The notes under the pieces: generated by a model
What the model was told of the DNA's origin: nothing
Seen by the model: only the letters and a program-made list of their open reading frames with translations
Database searches by the model: none
Position numbers and translations under genes: made by a program
Assembly (NCBI RefSeq): GCF_018389385.1
Contig: NZ_CP062698.1
Location: 3,103,501 to 3,167,500, forward strand
DNA: 64,000 bases
DNA from: Anthocerotibacter panamensis C109
GTDB lineage: Bacteria > Cyanobacteriota > Cyanobacteriia > Gloeobacterales > Anthocerotibacteraceae
Direction of reading: 5' to 3'
In this document: positions 24,750-33,173 of the stretch, in pieces
Layout: each line of letters begins with the position of its first letter
How positions within the stretch are numbered: the stretch's first letter is position 1

Positions 24750-26792
24750 GTGTCAAAGAATTTGAGTGATACGAAGCAGAAATCGTTACAATCTCCGAAG
24801 CGGCTGAAACTTGCAGCCATTCTTCCTGTTTTGGGTCTTGCCGGACTAGGAGTATCGGCGCAGGTCGCTTTGACCTGTGTTCCTGGTGACGGCCAGGATG
24901 TACCGCTGGCTTCCTTGGGGTCTGTGTCCGTCCCGGCACCCGATCCGACCATGTACGCCAAATATGTCAAGAGCCAAACCGCCGCTATCGTTCTCGGTAA
25001 GGCTCTTTTCTGGGACATGCAGGTGGGTAGTGATGGCATTCAAGCCTGTGCCAGTTGCCACTTCACCGCGGGAATTGATATCCGCAGCTACAACACAAGC
25101 AATCCGGGTACCAACCAGCTAACCCAAGACCTTAAGAATCCCGACCCCAGCACCTTCTTTAAGGTGACCGCTGGGCCAAACGATGTACTCTCCATCTATG
25201 ACTTTCCCTTCCACGAACTGTCAGACCCCAATAACCGCCTTTCTACAGTGGTATTTGACTCAAACGACATCGTGGGTTCTCAGGGGGTCTTCAAGGCTGA
25301 GTTTAGAGGGATCACCCGCGGCAGTAACGTGGATCTGGGGACCGTCGTGGCTGACCCCATCTTTAATGTCGGTGGTATCAATGTCCGTCAGGTCACACCG
25401 CGCAACACCCCCAGCGTCATCAATGCGATTTTTAACTACCGCAGCTTCTGGGATGGTCGTGCCCAGAACGAGTTTAACGGGGTGAGTCCTTTCGGGAAAT
25501 TAGACCCCAGCGCTCGGGTCTATCAGAGTACGGGAACCAGCAGTGTGGCGGCAGTCCAGATCGCCATTCCCAATTCCAGTCTGGCCTCGGTGGCAGTCGG
25601 GCCTCCTTTGAACGAAGTCGAACTTTCCTACAATCACCGCATTTTCCCCCTGGTGGGTCGCAAACTCCTGGACTTGAAGCCCCTGGCGAAGCAAGTGATC
25701 GCCACGGATGACAGTGTTCTGGGTGCGCAGGTCGCCACCGGAGGAAAGGGGCTCACCCAGACCTACCGTGCCTTGATCCAGCAGGCGTTCCAGGATGCGT
25801 GGTGGAATTCGTCCGCTACGGTCACCAACGGCACGCCGACGGCTCCATTGCCGGCTGGTGCCACCCCGACTTCTGGGCAGTACACGCAGATGGAGCAAAA
25901 CTTCTCGCTCTTCTTTGGGTTGGCAATCAACGCCTATCTCTCCACCCTCGTCTCTGACCAGACCCCCTATGACCGGGCACTGCCAACTTTTGATGTGAAC
26001 GGCAAAGCCATTCTCCAGAATCCGGCTGCCCTGAGTACACAGGCGCAGCAGGGCTTTGCCCTCTTCGTGGACCGTGACCGCGCCGCTTGCCTCCAGTGTC
26101 ATGGGGGACCAGCGCTCAGCCATGCCACCGTGCCGATTGTGACCACCCAGTTTACGGACCGGATGATTGAGGGCGATGGCTTGGAGGGGATCTATGACAC
26201 CGGCTTCTTTAATACCGGAGTCCGGCCCACCTATGAAGATATCGGCCATGGCGGAACTACGCCCTCCGGTATACCGCTCTCCAACACCCGACAGGCTCAG
26301 CAAGGGGCCTTCTTTGACCCTACCCAGTGCGGTTCCTTGATCGTCCCTGCTGACCGAGCGGTGGTGGATGGTGCATTTAAAGCACCAGCGCTACGCAACA
26401 TCGAGTTGACGGCGCCTTATTTCCACAATGGGGGTACCGCGACGCTTGCAGGCGTGGTGGACTTCTACAACCGGGGCGGGGATTTCTTTGATCAGAACAT
26501 CAAAAACGTGGACGGAGATATCAAAACCGGCGGTCTGCGTCTCACTGCTACAGAAAAGAGTTCGTTGGTGGCTTTTCTCAAGTCGCTAACCGACGAGCGC
26601 GTGCGTTTTCACCGGGCACCCTTTGACCACCCCCAGCTCATTATCCCCGATGGTCAATCGGGCAATGCCACCACCGTCTACAACAACCCCAACTTCTCCG
26701 GCACAGCGTTAGATTATTTCGTGACCATCAACCCTGTAGGCCGCAACGGGTACACTACCCCTGCTCCTACCTTCCTCAACATCCAGCAGTAA
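24750..26792 (+). CDS. Exported di-haem cytochrome c peroxidase / MauG-family protein
   Basis: A 680-residue periplasmic oxidoreductase. GTG 24750 is chosen because an AAGGAG site lies eight bases upstream; the GTG at 24723 has none. A signal peptide ends near GLGVSA. Two c-type haem sites are visible: CASCH in the first domain (about residue 105) and CLQCH in the second (about residue 450). Family elements include LGKALFWDMQVGSDG, RNTPSVINAIFNYRSFWDGRA and FKAPALRNIELTAPYFHNGG. It is much longer than classical CcpA peroxidases, with an insert around 290-430. It sits just ahead of the ccs1-ccsA cytochrome c maturation genes. Confidence 0.88.
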   Translation: MSKNLSDTKQKSLQSPKRLKLAAILPVLGLAGLGVSAQVALTCVPGDGQDVPLASLGSVSVPAPDPTMYAKYVKSQTAAIVLGKALFWDMQVGSDGIQACASCHFTAGIDIRSYNTSNPGTNQLTQDLKNPDPSTFFKVTAGPNDVLSIYDFPFHELSDPNNRLSTVVFDSNDIVGSQGVFKAEFRGITRGSNVDLGTVVADPIFNVGGINVRQVTPRNTPSVINAIFNYRSFWDGRAQNEFNGVSPFGKLDPSARVYQSTGTSSVAAVQIAIPNSSLASVAVGPPLNEVELSYNHRIFPLVGRKLLDLKPLAKQVIATDDSVLGAQVATGGKGLTQTYRALIQQAFQDAWWNSSATVTNGTPTAPLPAGATPTSGQYTQMEQNFSLFFGLAINAYLSTLVSDQTPYDRALPTFDVNGKAILQNPAALSTQAQQGFALFVDRDRAACLQCHGGPALSHATVPIVTTQFTDRMIEGDGLEGIYDTGFFNTGVRPTYEDIGHGGTTPSGIPLSNTRQAQQGAFFDPTQCGSLIVPADRAVVDGAFKAPALRNIELTAPYFHNGGTATLAGVVDFYNRGGDFFDQNIKNVDGDIKTGGLRLTATEKSSLVAFLKSLTDERVRFHRAPFDHPQLIIPDGQSGNATTVYNNPNFSGTALDYFVTINPVGRNGYTTPAPTFLNIQQ

Positions 26793-26798
26793 ACCGTA

Positions 26799-26822
26799 AG
26801 CGGCCACGCACCTGTGGCCGCT
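26799..26822 (+). terminator. Hairpin between the peroxidase and ccs1
   Basis: AGCGGCCAC and GTGGCCGCT form a perfect 9-bp stem with a GCACCT loop, seven bases after the peroxidase stop. The following cctttgcccctt is only weakly T-rich, so it may be an attenuating or RNA-stabilising hairpin rather than a full terminator. Confidence 0.55.
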
Positions 26823-26854
26823 CCTTTGCCCCTTATTTATTAGGAAATAGTACC

Positions 26855-28261
26855 GTGAGCGCTGAACCGATTCCACCGACCAGCTTTTCGCTCTGGCAAC
26901 TGCTTAGGCACGAAATCCTCTCCTGGCTCGGTTCGCTTAAGCTTGCCATTGTCCTCTTCCTGGCAATCGCCGCAGCCAGTATCTCAGGCACGGTGATCAA
27001 CCAAAATCAGCCTGCTGAATTTTATCTCCAGAACTACCCTGCCACAGGTAAGGTCGTCCTAGGCTTTGTCACGGGACCCCTCATCCTGGCTACGGGCCTC
27101 AACGAGGTCTACCGCAGTTGGTGGTTTCTCACCTTATTGATGCTCCTCGCGGCCAACCTGCTCACCTGTACCTTCCTTAGACAAGTGCCGATGGTCAAGG
27201 CTTCGCGGCGCTGGAAGGTCTACACAGAACCCCGTCAGCTCTCAAAGTTTCGCCTGCACACTGTCCTCCCTTCGACGGACTCCGAGCTGTTGGTGCGTCA
27301 CCTCAAAGCCCTGCGCTATACCGTGCACCAGCAGGGCGATGCGCTCTATGCCACCAAGGGCACTTGGGGCCGGGTGGGGCCGGTGGTGGTCCATGTGAGC
27401 CTCCTGCTGATCCTGGGCGGGGCGGTGGTGGGAGCGGTGGCGGGCTACCGGGCTGACCGGATGATCCCGGCGGGACAGAGCTTTGGTCTACAACAGATCA
27501 CCCATGCGCGGCTGAGTCTGGCCCGTCCACCGGAATGGACCGTGCGCGTCAACCGCTTCTGGATCGACTATCGCAGCGATGGGTCCGTGAACCAGTTCTA
27601 CTCTGACCTCTCGATAGTGGACCCCCAGGGTAAAGAACGTGCCCGCAAAACTATTTCTGTCAATGACCCCCTTACTTATGAAGGCGTGACTTTTTATCAA
27701 GCCAGTTGGGCGGTGGCAGGGGCTGTGCTTCAGATCGACAACAGCCCGCCCTTGACACTCCCCTTCCAGTCTCTGGGGACAGTGGACCGAGAGCAGGCTT
27801 GGGGGCAGGCGCTGCCTTTCGCGAAAGGGGGCGACCTTGTGCTTCAGATCGCGACCAAAGGACTCCAGGGCAACGTCATGCTCCTACCTTTCAGCCGTCA
27901 GACTAAAGAGCCGCTGCGCGAGGGCATAACCCGCACCCGCGCTGGAGAGAAGGTCACGGTTCTGGGGCGGCGCGTGGCAGTCCAGAAATTGATTGGGGCC
28001 AGCGGTTTGCAGATCAAGTGCGATCCGGGGGTTCCACTGGTCTATACGGGGTTTGGGCTGTTGATGCTGGGATTGTTCTTGAGCTATTCCAGCCACGCTC
28101 AAGTCTGGGCTATCTGCCGCGGAGGTCAGACCCATCTGGCGGGGCGGACCAACCGCGCCCAGTTAAATTTTGAGCGTGAACTAGCAGGTCTGGTCATCCA
28201 ACTGACTCAGCCCACCCGCATGGTCGTCTCTATCCCATCACAAGCCGGGGTCACCCCATGA
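26855..28261 (+). CDS. ccs1: Cytochrome c biogenesis protein Ccs1 (ResB family)
   Basis: Ccs1 works with CcsA in System II haem attachment on the outer face of the membrane. The 468-residue product starts with GTG. It has early helices [21 protein letters not shown] and [17 protein letters not shown], a third at [22 protein letters not shown], a large extracytoplasmic domain (about 205-385), and a last helix [21 protein letters not shown]. The start of the ccsA gene overlaps its stop by four bases (ATGA). Confidence 0.93.
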   Translation: MSAEPIPPTSFSLWQLLRHEILSWLGSLKLAIVLFLAIAAASISGTVINQNQPAEFYLQNYPATGKVVLGFVTGPLILATGLNEVYRSWWFLTLLMLLAANLLTCTFLRQVPMVKASRRWKVYTEPRQLSKFRLHTVLPSTDSELLVRHLKALRYTVHQQGDALYATKGTWGRVGPVVVHVSLLLILGGAVVGAVAGYRADRMIPAGQSFGLQQITHARLSLARPPEWTVRVNRFWIDYRSDGSVNQFYSDLSIVDPQGKERARKTISVNDPLTYEGVTFYQASWAVAGAVLQIDNSPPLTLPFQSLGTVDREQAWGQALPFAKGGDLVLQIATKGLQGNVMLLPFSRQTKEPLREGITRTRAGEKVTVLGRRVAVQKLIGASGLQIKCDPGVPLVYTGFGLLMLGLFLSYSSHAQVWAICRGGQTHLAGRTNRAQLNFERELAGLVIQLTQPTRMVVSIPSQAGVTP

Positions 28262-29238
28262 ATACCGCTTCACTGGTCAACTTTCAGCAGCTACTCGACA
28301 ATACTTCCTTCGGGATCTTGCTGGTCGCCACGCTTCTCTATTGGGTCAGTGTGGCCTTCCGACGTCTTCCTCTGGTCCACGAGCTGGGTTCTGCCGCCGC
28401 TACCATCGCTGCCTTGACGACTGCGGGGCTGTTGGGGGCACGCTGGCTGGAGACCGGCCACTTCCCAATCAGTAACTTCTATGAATCGCTCTTCTTTTTG
28501 TGCTGGTGCGTCCTGGCGGTTCATCTGGCGGCGGAGCAATTCTCCCGTCAGCGCTTAGTCGGAGCCTTCACCATGCCCGTCGCTCTGGGGCTTGCAGCTT
28601 TTGCTTCCTTGGTTTTGCCCGAATCGATGCAGGAGGGGGGCGGGCTGGTCCCGGCCCTAAAATCGAACTGGCTGATGATGCATGTGAGCGTCATTGTGCT
28701 CAGTTACGCCGCTTTGATGGTGGGATCGCTGGTCGCTATCGCTTATCTGGTGGTGACTCGGGGCCAAGAAGCCCTAGAGTTGCGGGGCAGTTCGGTGGGG
28801 ACCGGCAGTTTCCAGCGGGCGGAGTCCTCAGGCATGGCGACCCTTGCTATCGCGCAACCGCTGAATTTTTTAGAGCAGGCACCGCTGCCAATCGCTGATG
28901 CTCCTGCCCTCAGGCGCTCCTCTTTGGCAGAAACCCTGGACAACGTGAGCTATCGCCTGATTGGTCTGGGGTTCCCGCTGTTGACCGTCGGGATCATTGC
29001 CGGGGCAGTCTGGGCCAACGAAGCCTGGGGTTCTTATTGGAGTTGGGACCCCAAGGAGACCTGGTCGCTCATCACTTGGTTTATCTACGCAGCCTATCTG
29101 CACGCCCGCCTCACCCAAAGCTGGCAGGGCAAACGGCCCGCTATCCTGGCGGCGGTTGGCTTTGTGGCGGTATGGGTCACCTATTTGGGGGTCAATTTCC
29201 TAGCTCAGGGCCTCCACAGCTACGGTTGGCTCTCCTGA
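28258..29238 (+). CDS. ccsA: Cytochrome c biogenesis protein CcsA
   Basis: CcsA handles haem and forms the System II synthetase with Ccs1. The 326-residue membrane protein has about eight helices and the WWD-type haem-handling motif [18 protein letters not shown] near residue 260. Histidines around it (HMHV-like [21 protein letters not shown]) are candidates for axial ligands. Translation is coupled to ccs1. A central soluble segment (about 165-225) is longer than in plastid CcsA but common in cyanobacteria. Confidence 0.94.
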   Translation: MNTASLVNFQQLLDNTSFGILLVATLLYWVSVAFRRLPLVHELGSAAATIAALTTAGLLGARWLETGHFPISNFYESLFFLCWCVLAVHLAAEQFSRQRLVGAFTMPVALGLAAFASLVLPESMQEGGGLVPALKSNWLMMHVSVIVLSYAALMVGSLVAIAYLVVTRGQEALELRGSSVGTGSFQRAESSGMATLAIAQPLNFLEQAPLPIADAPALRRSSLAETLDNVSYRLIGLGFPLLTVGIIAGAVWANEAWGSYWSWDPKETWSLITWFIYAAYLHARLTQSWQGKRPAILAAVGFVAVWVTYLGVNFLAQGLHSYGWLS

Positions 29239-29327
29239 TATTTTGGCAGGCTGTATTCGGTGACTTCACTGAACGGTGGTGCTGGAGGAGGCGTCTCAAA
29301 TGGGGTAAGCCTTTTGGACATAGCATC

Positions 29328-29705
29328 ATGCAGAAAGCTACCTCGTTCGTAACGATGGGTCTGGTAGGGATTTTGGGTATGGCGCTCCTGTTGCCGGGGG
29401 CTAGTCTGGCTCAGCTTCAGGACGGTGGGAGCGCACCCGGTCAGTTCAGTGGCGGCGAGCGGGGTCAAGACGGCGGGCGGGGTCGGGATGGTGGGCGGGG
29501 CGGTCAGTTTATGCGGACGCTCAAAGGGCTCAATCTCTCAAGCGACCAAAAAGCTCAAGTCCGTCAAATGATGGAAGCGTTCCGGGCAAGTGGTAAAGGT
29601 GACCCCTCAGCCCGCCAAAAATTACGCAGCGATATCGAGTCTATCCTCACTCCCGAGCAGCGCAATCAACTGCGTCAAAACCAGCAAGGGGGGCCTCTGC
29701 GCTAG
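29328..29705 (+). CDS. Spy/CpxP-like periplasmic protein with LTxxQ motif
   Basis: From ATG 29328 the product has 125 residues: a signal peptide (MQKATSFVTMGLVGILGMAL, cleaved near SLA), a Gly/Asp/Arg-rich linker with GRDGGRG, then a helical Spy-like domain (about 65-122) ending in ILTPEQRNQLRQNQQ. Spy and CpxP are ATP-independent periplasmic chaperones or sensors. The helical domain is closely similar to residues 25-85 of the serine hydrolase fusion at 31823. The frame opens far upstream inside ccsA, but that part is not coding. Confidence 0.75.
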   Translation: MQKATSFVTMGLVGILGMALLLPGASLAQLQDGGSAPGQFSGGERGQDGGRGRDGGRGGQFMRTLKGLNLSSDQKAQVRQMMEAFRASGKGDPSARQKLRSDIESILTPEQRNQLRQNQQGGPLR

Positions 29706-29763
29706 ACCTGAACCGCCCTTGTCTGCTGCTGAGAACAGGACGCCTTAGCTACCCTTGGTGAGC

Positions 29764-29805
29764 GAATATACTCCCAGAGAATATGGGTATAGTGTGGAGA
29801 TATTC
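29764..29805. promoter_or_regulatory. Candidate operator upstream of the XRE-TPR gene
   Basis: GAATATACTCC (29764-29774) and GGAGATATTC (29796-29805) form an imperfect inverted repeat, with a third GAATAT at 29779-29784 between them. It ends 20 bases before the regulator's ATG. HTH regulators of this type often bind such sites next to their own gene; binding here is inferred. Confidence 0.4.
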
Positions 29806-29825
29806 CAGGCATACAGGCACGACTC

Positions 29826-31226
29826 ATGGCGAAACTCAGGCTGGTGTGGGAAGACTGCTCTCCTTTGGGGCAGTACGTGTTTAATTTCATGACAGCACAA
29901 CAGCTCTCGCTCAATCAAGTGGCTGCCCGGTGCGGAATCTCGATCAAGGGACTCAAAAACAATATGTTGCCGGGAGCTAACCCGGAGTCCAAAACCCTGG
30001 AGCGCATAGCAAACGGGCTGGGTGTTCCTGTAAACATGCTGTACCAGATCTGGCTCCAGGGCCAGAAAGTTCCTCAGCTTCAGCTAGAGACCAAAGAAGC
30101 GAGCGCTCCAAAGCAAAGTGCCCAAGCCACCCTAAACGTAACAGACTCTGTGGTAGCCCCGTTCGATCTCCAGCTCAACCCCGATGAGGCTAAAATCCTC
30201 ATCCACGACCTGCTAGACCGGGGCAAAGCATTATTAGACCTGCATCAGTTCGAGCCTGCCCGCCTAGAACTCCTCCAAGCCTTCGAACTGGCTCAGGACA
30301 GGGATATGCTCTTGGAGCAGTGCAGGGCGCTGCACTATTTGGGGAACTGCGCGTACTATCTGTGCACCCACATAGATGGCCTGGATCACAGCTTTCAGTA
30401 TTACCAACGCATGCTGAAGCTGACCGAGGCGTTGGGGAGGAAAAACCTGAAACAGGCCCGCGAACAGAAGGCGGCTGCCTTGGCAAATTTAGGGAGTGTA
30501 TTTCTGCGTCAGGTCAACTTTGAAGCAGCCGTGGATGCCTACGACCGGGCTATTATCCTGGCGCAGGAAGATTTTCCGCTGTGCAAGTGGTTGGCTCTAT
30601 TTGGCAAAGGGGGGATCGCCCTGACGCGATGCCACTGGCAAACCGCGATAGAAGCCTATCAGCTTGCAAACACTACGCTCCAGGTGAGTACGGCTAAAGC
30701 CCTACCCCTATGGAACAACCTCGCCTATGCTCTGACCAAGAATGGTAACTATGACGAAGCTGAGGCATGGCTGTTGCGGGTATTGAGAATGGCAAGAAAA
30801 GATGACCTCGAAAACAGATCGATTGCCCTGTATAAATTGGGCTACAACGAGGAGTGCCGAGGCCGTGTCAAGGCTGCCTACCATTACTACCAGCAAGCCC
30901 TGGGCGTCAAGGAAGTTCCTGAAGCCAGAGTGGGGATGGCTTGGTTAACTGCACCCTCAGACCCCAAGTTGGGCCAGTACATGGCTCTGCATGGCCTATC
31001 TCTACTGCTGGAGCGGGCCGCCACTCCCCATTGGGACCTTACTGAGGAATGGATAAAACTGTTGAAACTTTTAGGGCAGGCCGCTCTAGAAGGCGCACAA
31101 TCCTGGATTGCCTTCATCAATCGAGTCTTCCCTATGCAGGAAACCTTCTGGGAACCTCAAGAACGCCGACTGCTTCTAGGTACTGTAGAAGAAGTTATCC
31201 GAACTAGGGATTCTGTGGTGCATTAG
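29826..31226 (+). CDS. XRE-type HTH regulator with C-terminal TPR domain
   Basis: A 466-residue cytosolic protein. An N-terminal Cro/C1-type HTH lies at about residues 15-75 (LSLNQVAARCGISIKGLKNN and KTLERIANGLGVPVNMLYQI). A Q/K-rich linker leads to a TPR array at about 115-400, seen in LANLGSVFLRQVNFEAAVDAYDRAIILA and WNNLAYALTKNGNYDEAEAWLLR (each quoted in part). The HTH-TPR layout is that of peptide-responsive regulators (RNPP group: PlcR, Rgg, PrgX), but TPR regulators with other ligands exist. The last 23 bases overlap the end of a convergent gene for a small secreted repeat protein. Confidence 0.8.
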   Translation: MAKLRLVWEDCSPLGQYVFNFMTAQQLSLNQVAARCGISIKGLKNNMLPGANPESKTLERIANGLGVPVNMLYQIWLQGQKVPQLQLETKEASAPKQSAQATLNVTDSVVAPFDLQLNPDEAKILIHDLLDRGKALLDLHQFEPARLELLQAFELAQDRDMLLEQCRALHYLGNCAYYLCTHIDGLDHSFQYYQRMLKLTEALGRKNLKQAREQKAAALANLGSVFLRQVNFEAAVDAYDRAIILAQEDFPLCKWLALFGKGGIALTRCHWQTAIEAYQLANTTLQVSTAKALPLWNNLAYALTKNGNYDEAEAWLLRVLRMARKDDLENRSIALYKLGYNEECRGRVKAAYHYYQQALGVKEVPEARVGMAWLTAPSDPKLGQYMALHGLSLLLERAATPHWDLTEEWIKLLKLLGQAALEGAQSWIAFINRVFPMQETFWEPQERRLLLGTVEEVIRTRDSVVH

Positions 31227-31590
31227 GCGGGAGTTGCTGTTTATTCGATACATTGGGCGGGAGTTGCTGTTTTGCAGGGCTCACTGGTGCATTGGGCGGG
31301 AGTTGCTGTTTATTCGTCTCATTAGCCGCGTAGGTGGCGCAGAAGGTATTCCAGGCACGCATGTAGCCGGTAAAGTCACCATCGATAAAGTCGCCATGGT
31401 CCACCCAGTAAGCACAGACTTCGGGGATTATAGACTGTGTGCAGGTGGCGTACTCTTCAGCATGGTCTAGAGCGTTCAGGTTCGGATTGGTACAAATCAA
31501 AGTAGCTGCGGTAGAAGGGGGGGTGAAATAGTCAGCCAACGCCACGGGAGTTATGGAGGTCAGGGCCAAGGTGAGAAGGAGGAATTTCAT
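31204..31590 (-). CDS. Small secreted Cys-containing protein with C-terminal KQQLPPN repeats
   Basis: A 128-residue protein with a clear signal peptide (residues 1-19, cleavage after ALA). The mature part has four cysteines (33, 50, 59, 84), enough for two disulfides, in a compact domain up to about residue 90. The tail then carries NKQQLPPNAP (93-102), KQQLPPN (107-113) and NKQQLPPNAP (116-125). At the DNA level the three copies are nearly identical. Repeated short peptides at the end of a small exported protein resemble multi-copy pheromone precursors; a structural Pro/Gln tail is the plain alternative. I do not recognise the family. Its end overlaps the XRE-TPR gene by 23 bases. Confidence 0.7.
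   Translation of the reverse strand: MKFLLLTLALTSITPVALADYFTPPSTAATLICTNPNLNALDHAEEYATCTQSIIPEVCAYWVDHGDFIDGDFTGYMRAWNTFCATYAANETNKQQLPPNAPVSPAKQQLPPNVSNKQQLPPNAPQNP
31216..31314. repeat. Three near-identical short direct repeats encoding (N)KQQLPPN(AP)
   Basis: Copies lie at 31216-31245, 31249-31272 and 31285-31314. On the plus strand they share ggcgggagttgctgttt. The first differs from the others at 31225 (A instead of G), and this base makes the TAG stop of the XRE-TPR gene. Spacers are 3 and 12 bases, so this is a coding repeat and not a CRISPR array. Confidence 0.85.
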
Positions 31591-31822
31591 GGATGTTCTC
31601 TAATAAGGTTACAAACTCTAAGTCATAGTCCTTAGAATAAAGTACGCGCTTCGGCGCTCGCCTCCGTAAATTCTCTCTCCTGCCTGAAAACGATTTGGTA
31701 CTATTTATATACGCAGGGCTCTTTCTGGTAAAAATTGTGCATCAGCAGGCCCCTATGCCGGGACCGAGCATAGATGTGGTGCTGTTACGGGCACAGTACA
31801 AACAAGGTGAGCATCCGACGTT

Positions 31823-33121
31823 ATGACTTCTTTCCCGCCCAACGTAGCTATAGGCCAGGATGTAGAAAATACGAGCTTCCGGGGGGGACAAATGCGGTTG
31901 CTCAAGACCCTGGACCTCAGCCCTGAGCAAGAGAGCCAGATCCGAGCACTGGTGGACGCCTACCGCGAGAACAACCGGGGGGACAGAGGAGCCCGCCAAA
32001 AACTGATCAGTGACGTGGATATGCTCCTGACGCCTGAGCAACGCCTACAGATGCGCCGCAACCAAGAAGACCCCCGTCCGACACGCTCTGAACCATCCCA
32101 TCCCTTTGCCCACGCGACCGCCACTGCTGAGGCGCAGGAGCGCTACGAATTAGCCGCGCACTATTCACAGGAGCAAGAAGGGCTATCGCTCTTGATTCTG
32201 CACCAGGGCAGGATTGTTTTCGAAGAATACGATTCCAGTGCGGAGGAAGCCTATGTTCTAGCCAGTGGTACCAAGAGCTTTTGGGGCGTGCTTGCCGCCG
32301 CCGCCGTCGCGGATGGCCTCCTGGACTGGGAGGAGCGGGTGGCTGAGACGCTTACAGAATGGCGCGATGACCCCCTCAAATCTCGCATCACCGTGCGCCA
32401 GGTTTTAAATTTCACCGATGGTTTGGACCCCGCTGACCAGGACCTAGACGGCCCTACGCTCAAAAACAAGTATCAGTATGCTGTGGACCTCCAGGCAGTG
32501 GCTGAACCGGGGACGACGTTCTGCTATGGTCCGAGCCACCTCTATGTCTTCGGGGAGCTGATGCGGCGCAAACTTGCCGCCGACCCCTTGGAGTACCTGG
32601 AGCAGCGGGTCTTCGCCCCCATCGATCTGCGGGTGTCAGACTGGCGACGCGATGGTGCAGGCAATCCGCTGATGCCCGCCGGGGCGAGCCTCACCGCCCG
32701 AGAGTGGGCCAAGTTTGGGGAGTTGGTGCGCCAAGGCGGTAGCTGGCAGGGCCGGACGGTCATTGCATCGGACGCTTTGCAGTCCTGTTTTGTCGGCAGT
32801 GCGGTCAATCCTGCCTATGGGTTGACCTTCTGGCTCAATGTGGCGGTACCCGAGGGAACTTTTAGTACAGAGGTGACAGAAGGTGAGGGGCGCAATCCCT
32901 GGCGGCGAGGAGGCAGCTCCGGCTCGATCTACCTGGGTGCCCCGGAGGACTTGGTGATGGCTGCGGGGGCGGGCAAGCAACGCTTGTACATCATGCCCTC
33001 GCTGGAGTTAGTCGTTGTCCGGCAAGGGAACCGAGCGAGCAAGTTTCGAGAAGAAGGGACCAAGTTCCGCGACGATGAATTTCTGGCCCTGCTGCTTAAG
33101 GGTGAGCCCCTCACCGGGTAA
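31823..33121 (+). CDS. Fusion of a Spy-like LTxxQ domain and a serine beta-lactamase-type hydrolase
   Basis: The 432-residue protein starts at ATG 31823; an in-frame stop at 31808 rules out a longer form, and AAGGTGAG is a likely ribosome site. Residues about 25-85 form a Spy-like helical domain (LKTLDLSPEQESQIRAL, MLLTPEQRLQMRRNQ). Residues about 115-425 are a class C-like hydrolase. Its SxxK nucleophile is in ASGTKSFWG, the YxN/S-like element is CYGPSHLYVFGELM, and the KTG-like strand is RRGGSSGS. No signal peptide is visible, which is odd for both domain types. It could be cytosolic or have lost its leader. Confidence 0.82.
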   Translation: MTSFPPNVAIGQDVENTSFRGGQMRLLKTLDLSPEQESQIRALVDAYRENNRGDRGARQKLISDVDMLLTPEQRLQMRRNQEDPRPTRSEPSHPFAHATATAEAQERYELAAHYSQEQEGLSLLILHQGRIVFEEYDSSAEEAYVLASGTKSFWGVLAAAAVADGLLDWEERVAETLTEWRDDPLKSRITVRQVLNFTDGLDPADQDLDGPTLKNKYQYAVDLQAVAEPGTTFCYGPSHLYVFGELMRRKLAADPLEYLEQRVFAPIDLRVSDWRRDGAGNPLMPAGASLTAREWAKFGELVRQGGSWQGRTVIASDALQSCFVGSAVNPAYGLTFWLNVAVPEGTFSTEVTEGEGRNPWRRGGSSGSIYLGAPEDLVMAAGAGKQRLYIMPSLELVVVRQGNRASKFREEGTKFRDDEFLALLLKGEPLTG

Positions 33122-33173
33122 GGGCACAGGGCCGAGACAGGGGTATCCTGGGGCAAAGCGAGTATCGGCACCT

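Noticed and set aside
31216-31314. Possible CRISPR array
   Set aside because: The repeats are in-frame coding repeats with spacers of 3 and 12 bases, and no cas gene is near.
33015-33173. 53-codon extension of the asparaginase
   Set aside because: It overlaps the hydrolase gene in another frame and would place the signal peptide inside the protein.
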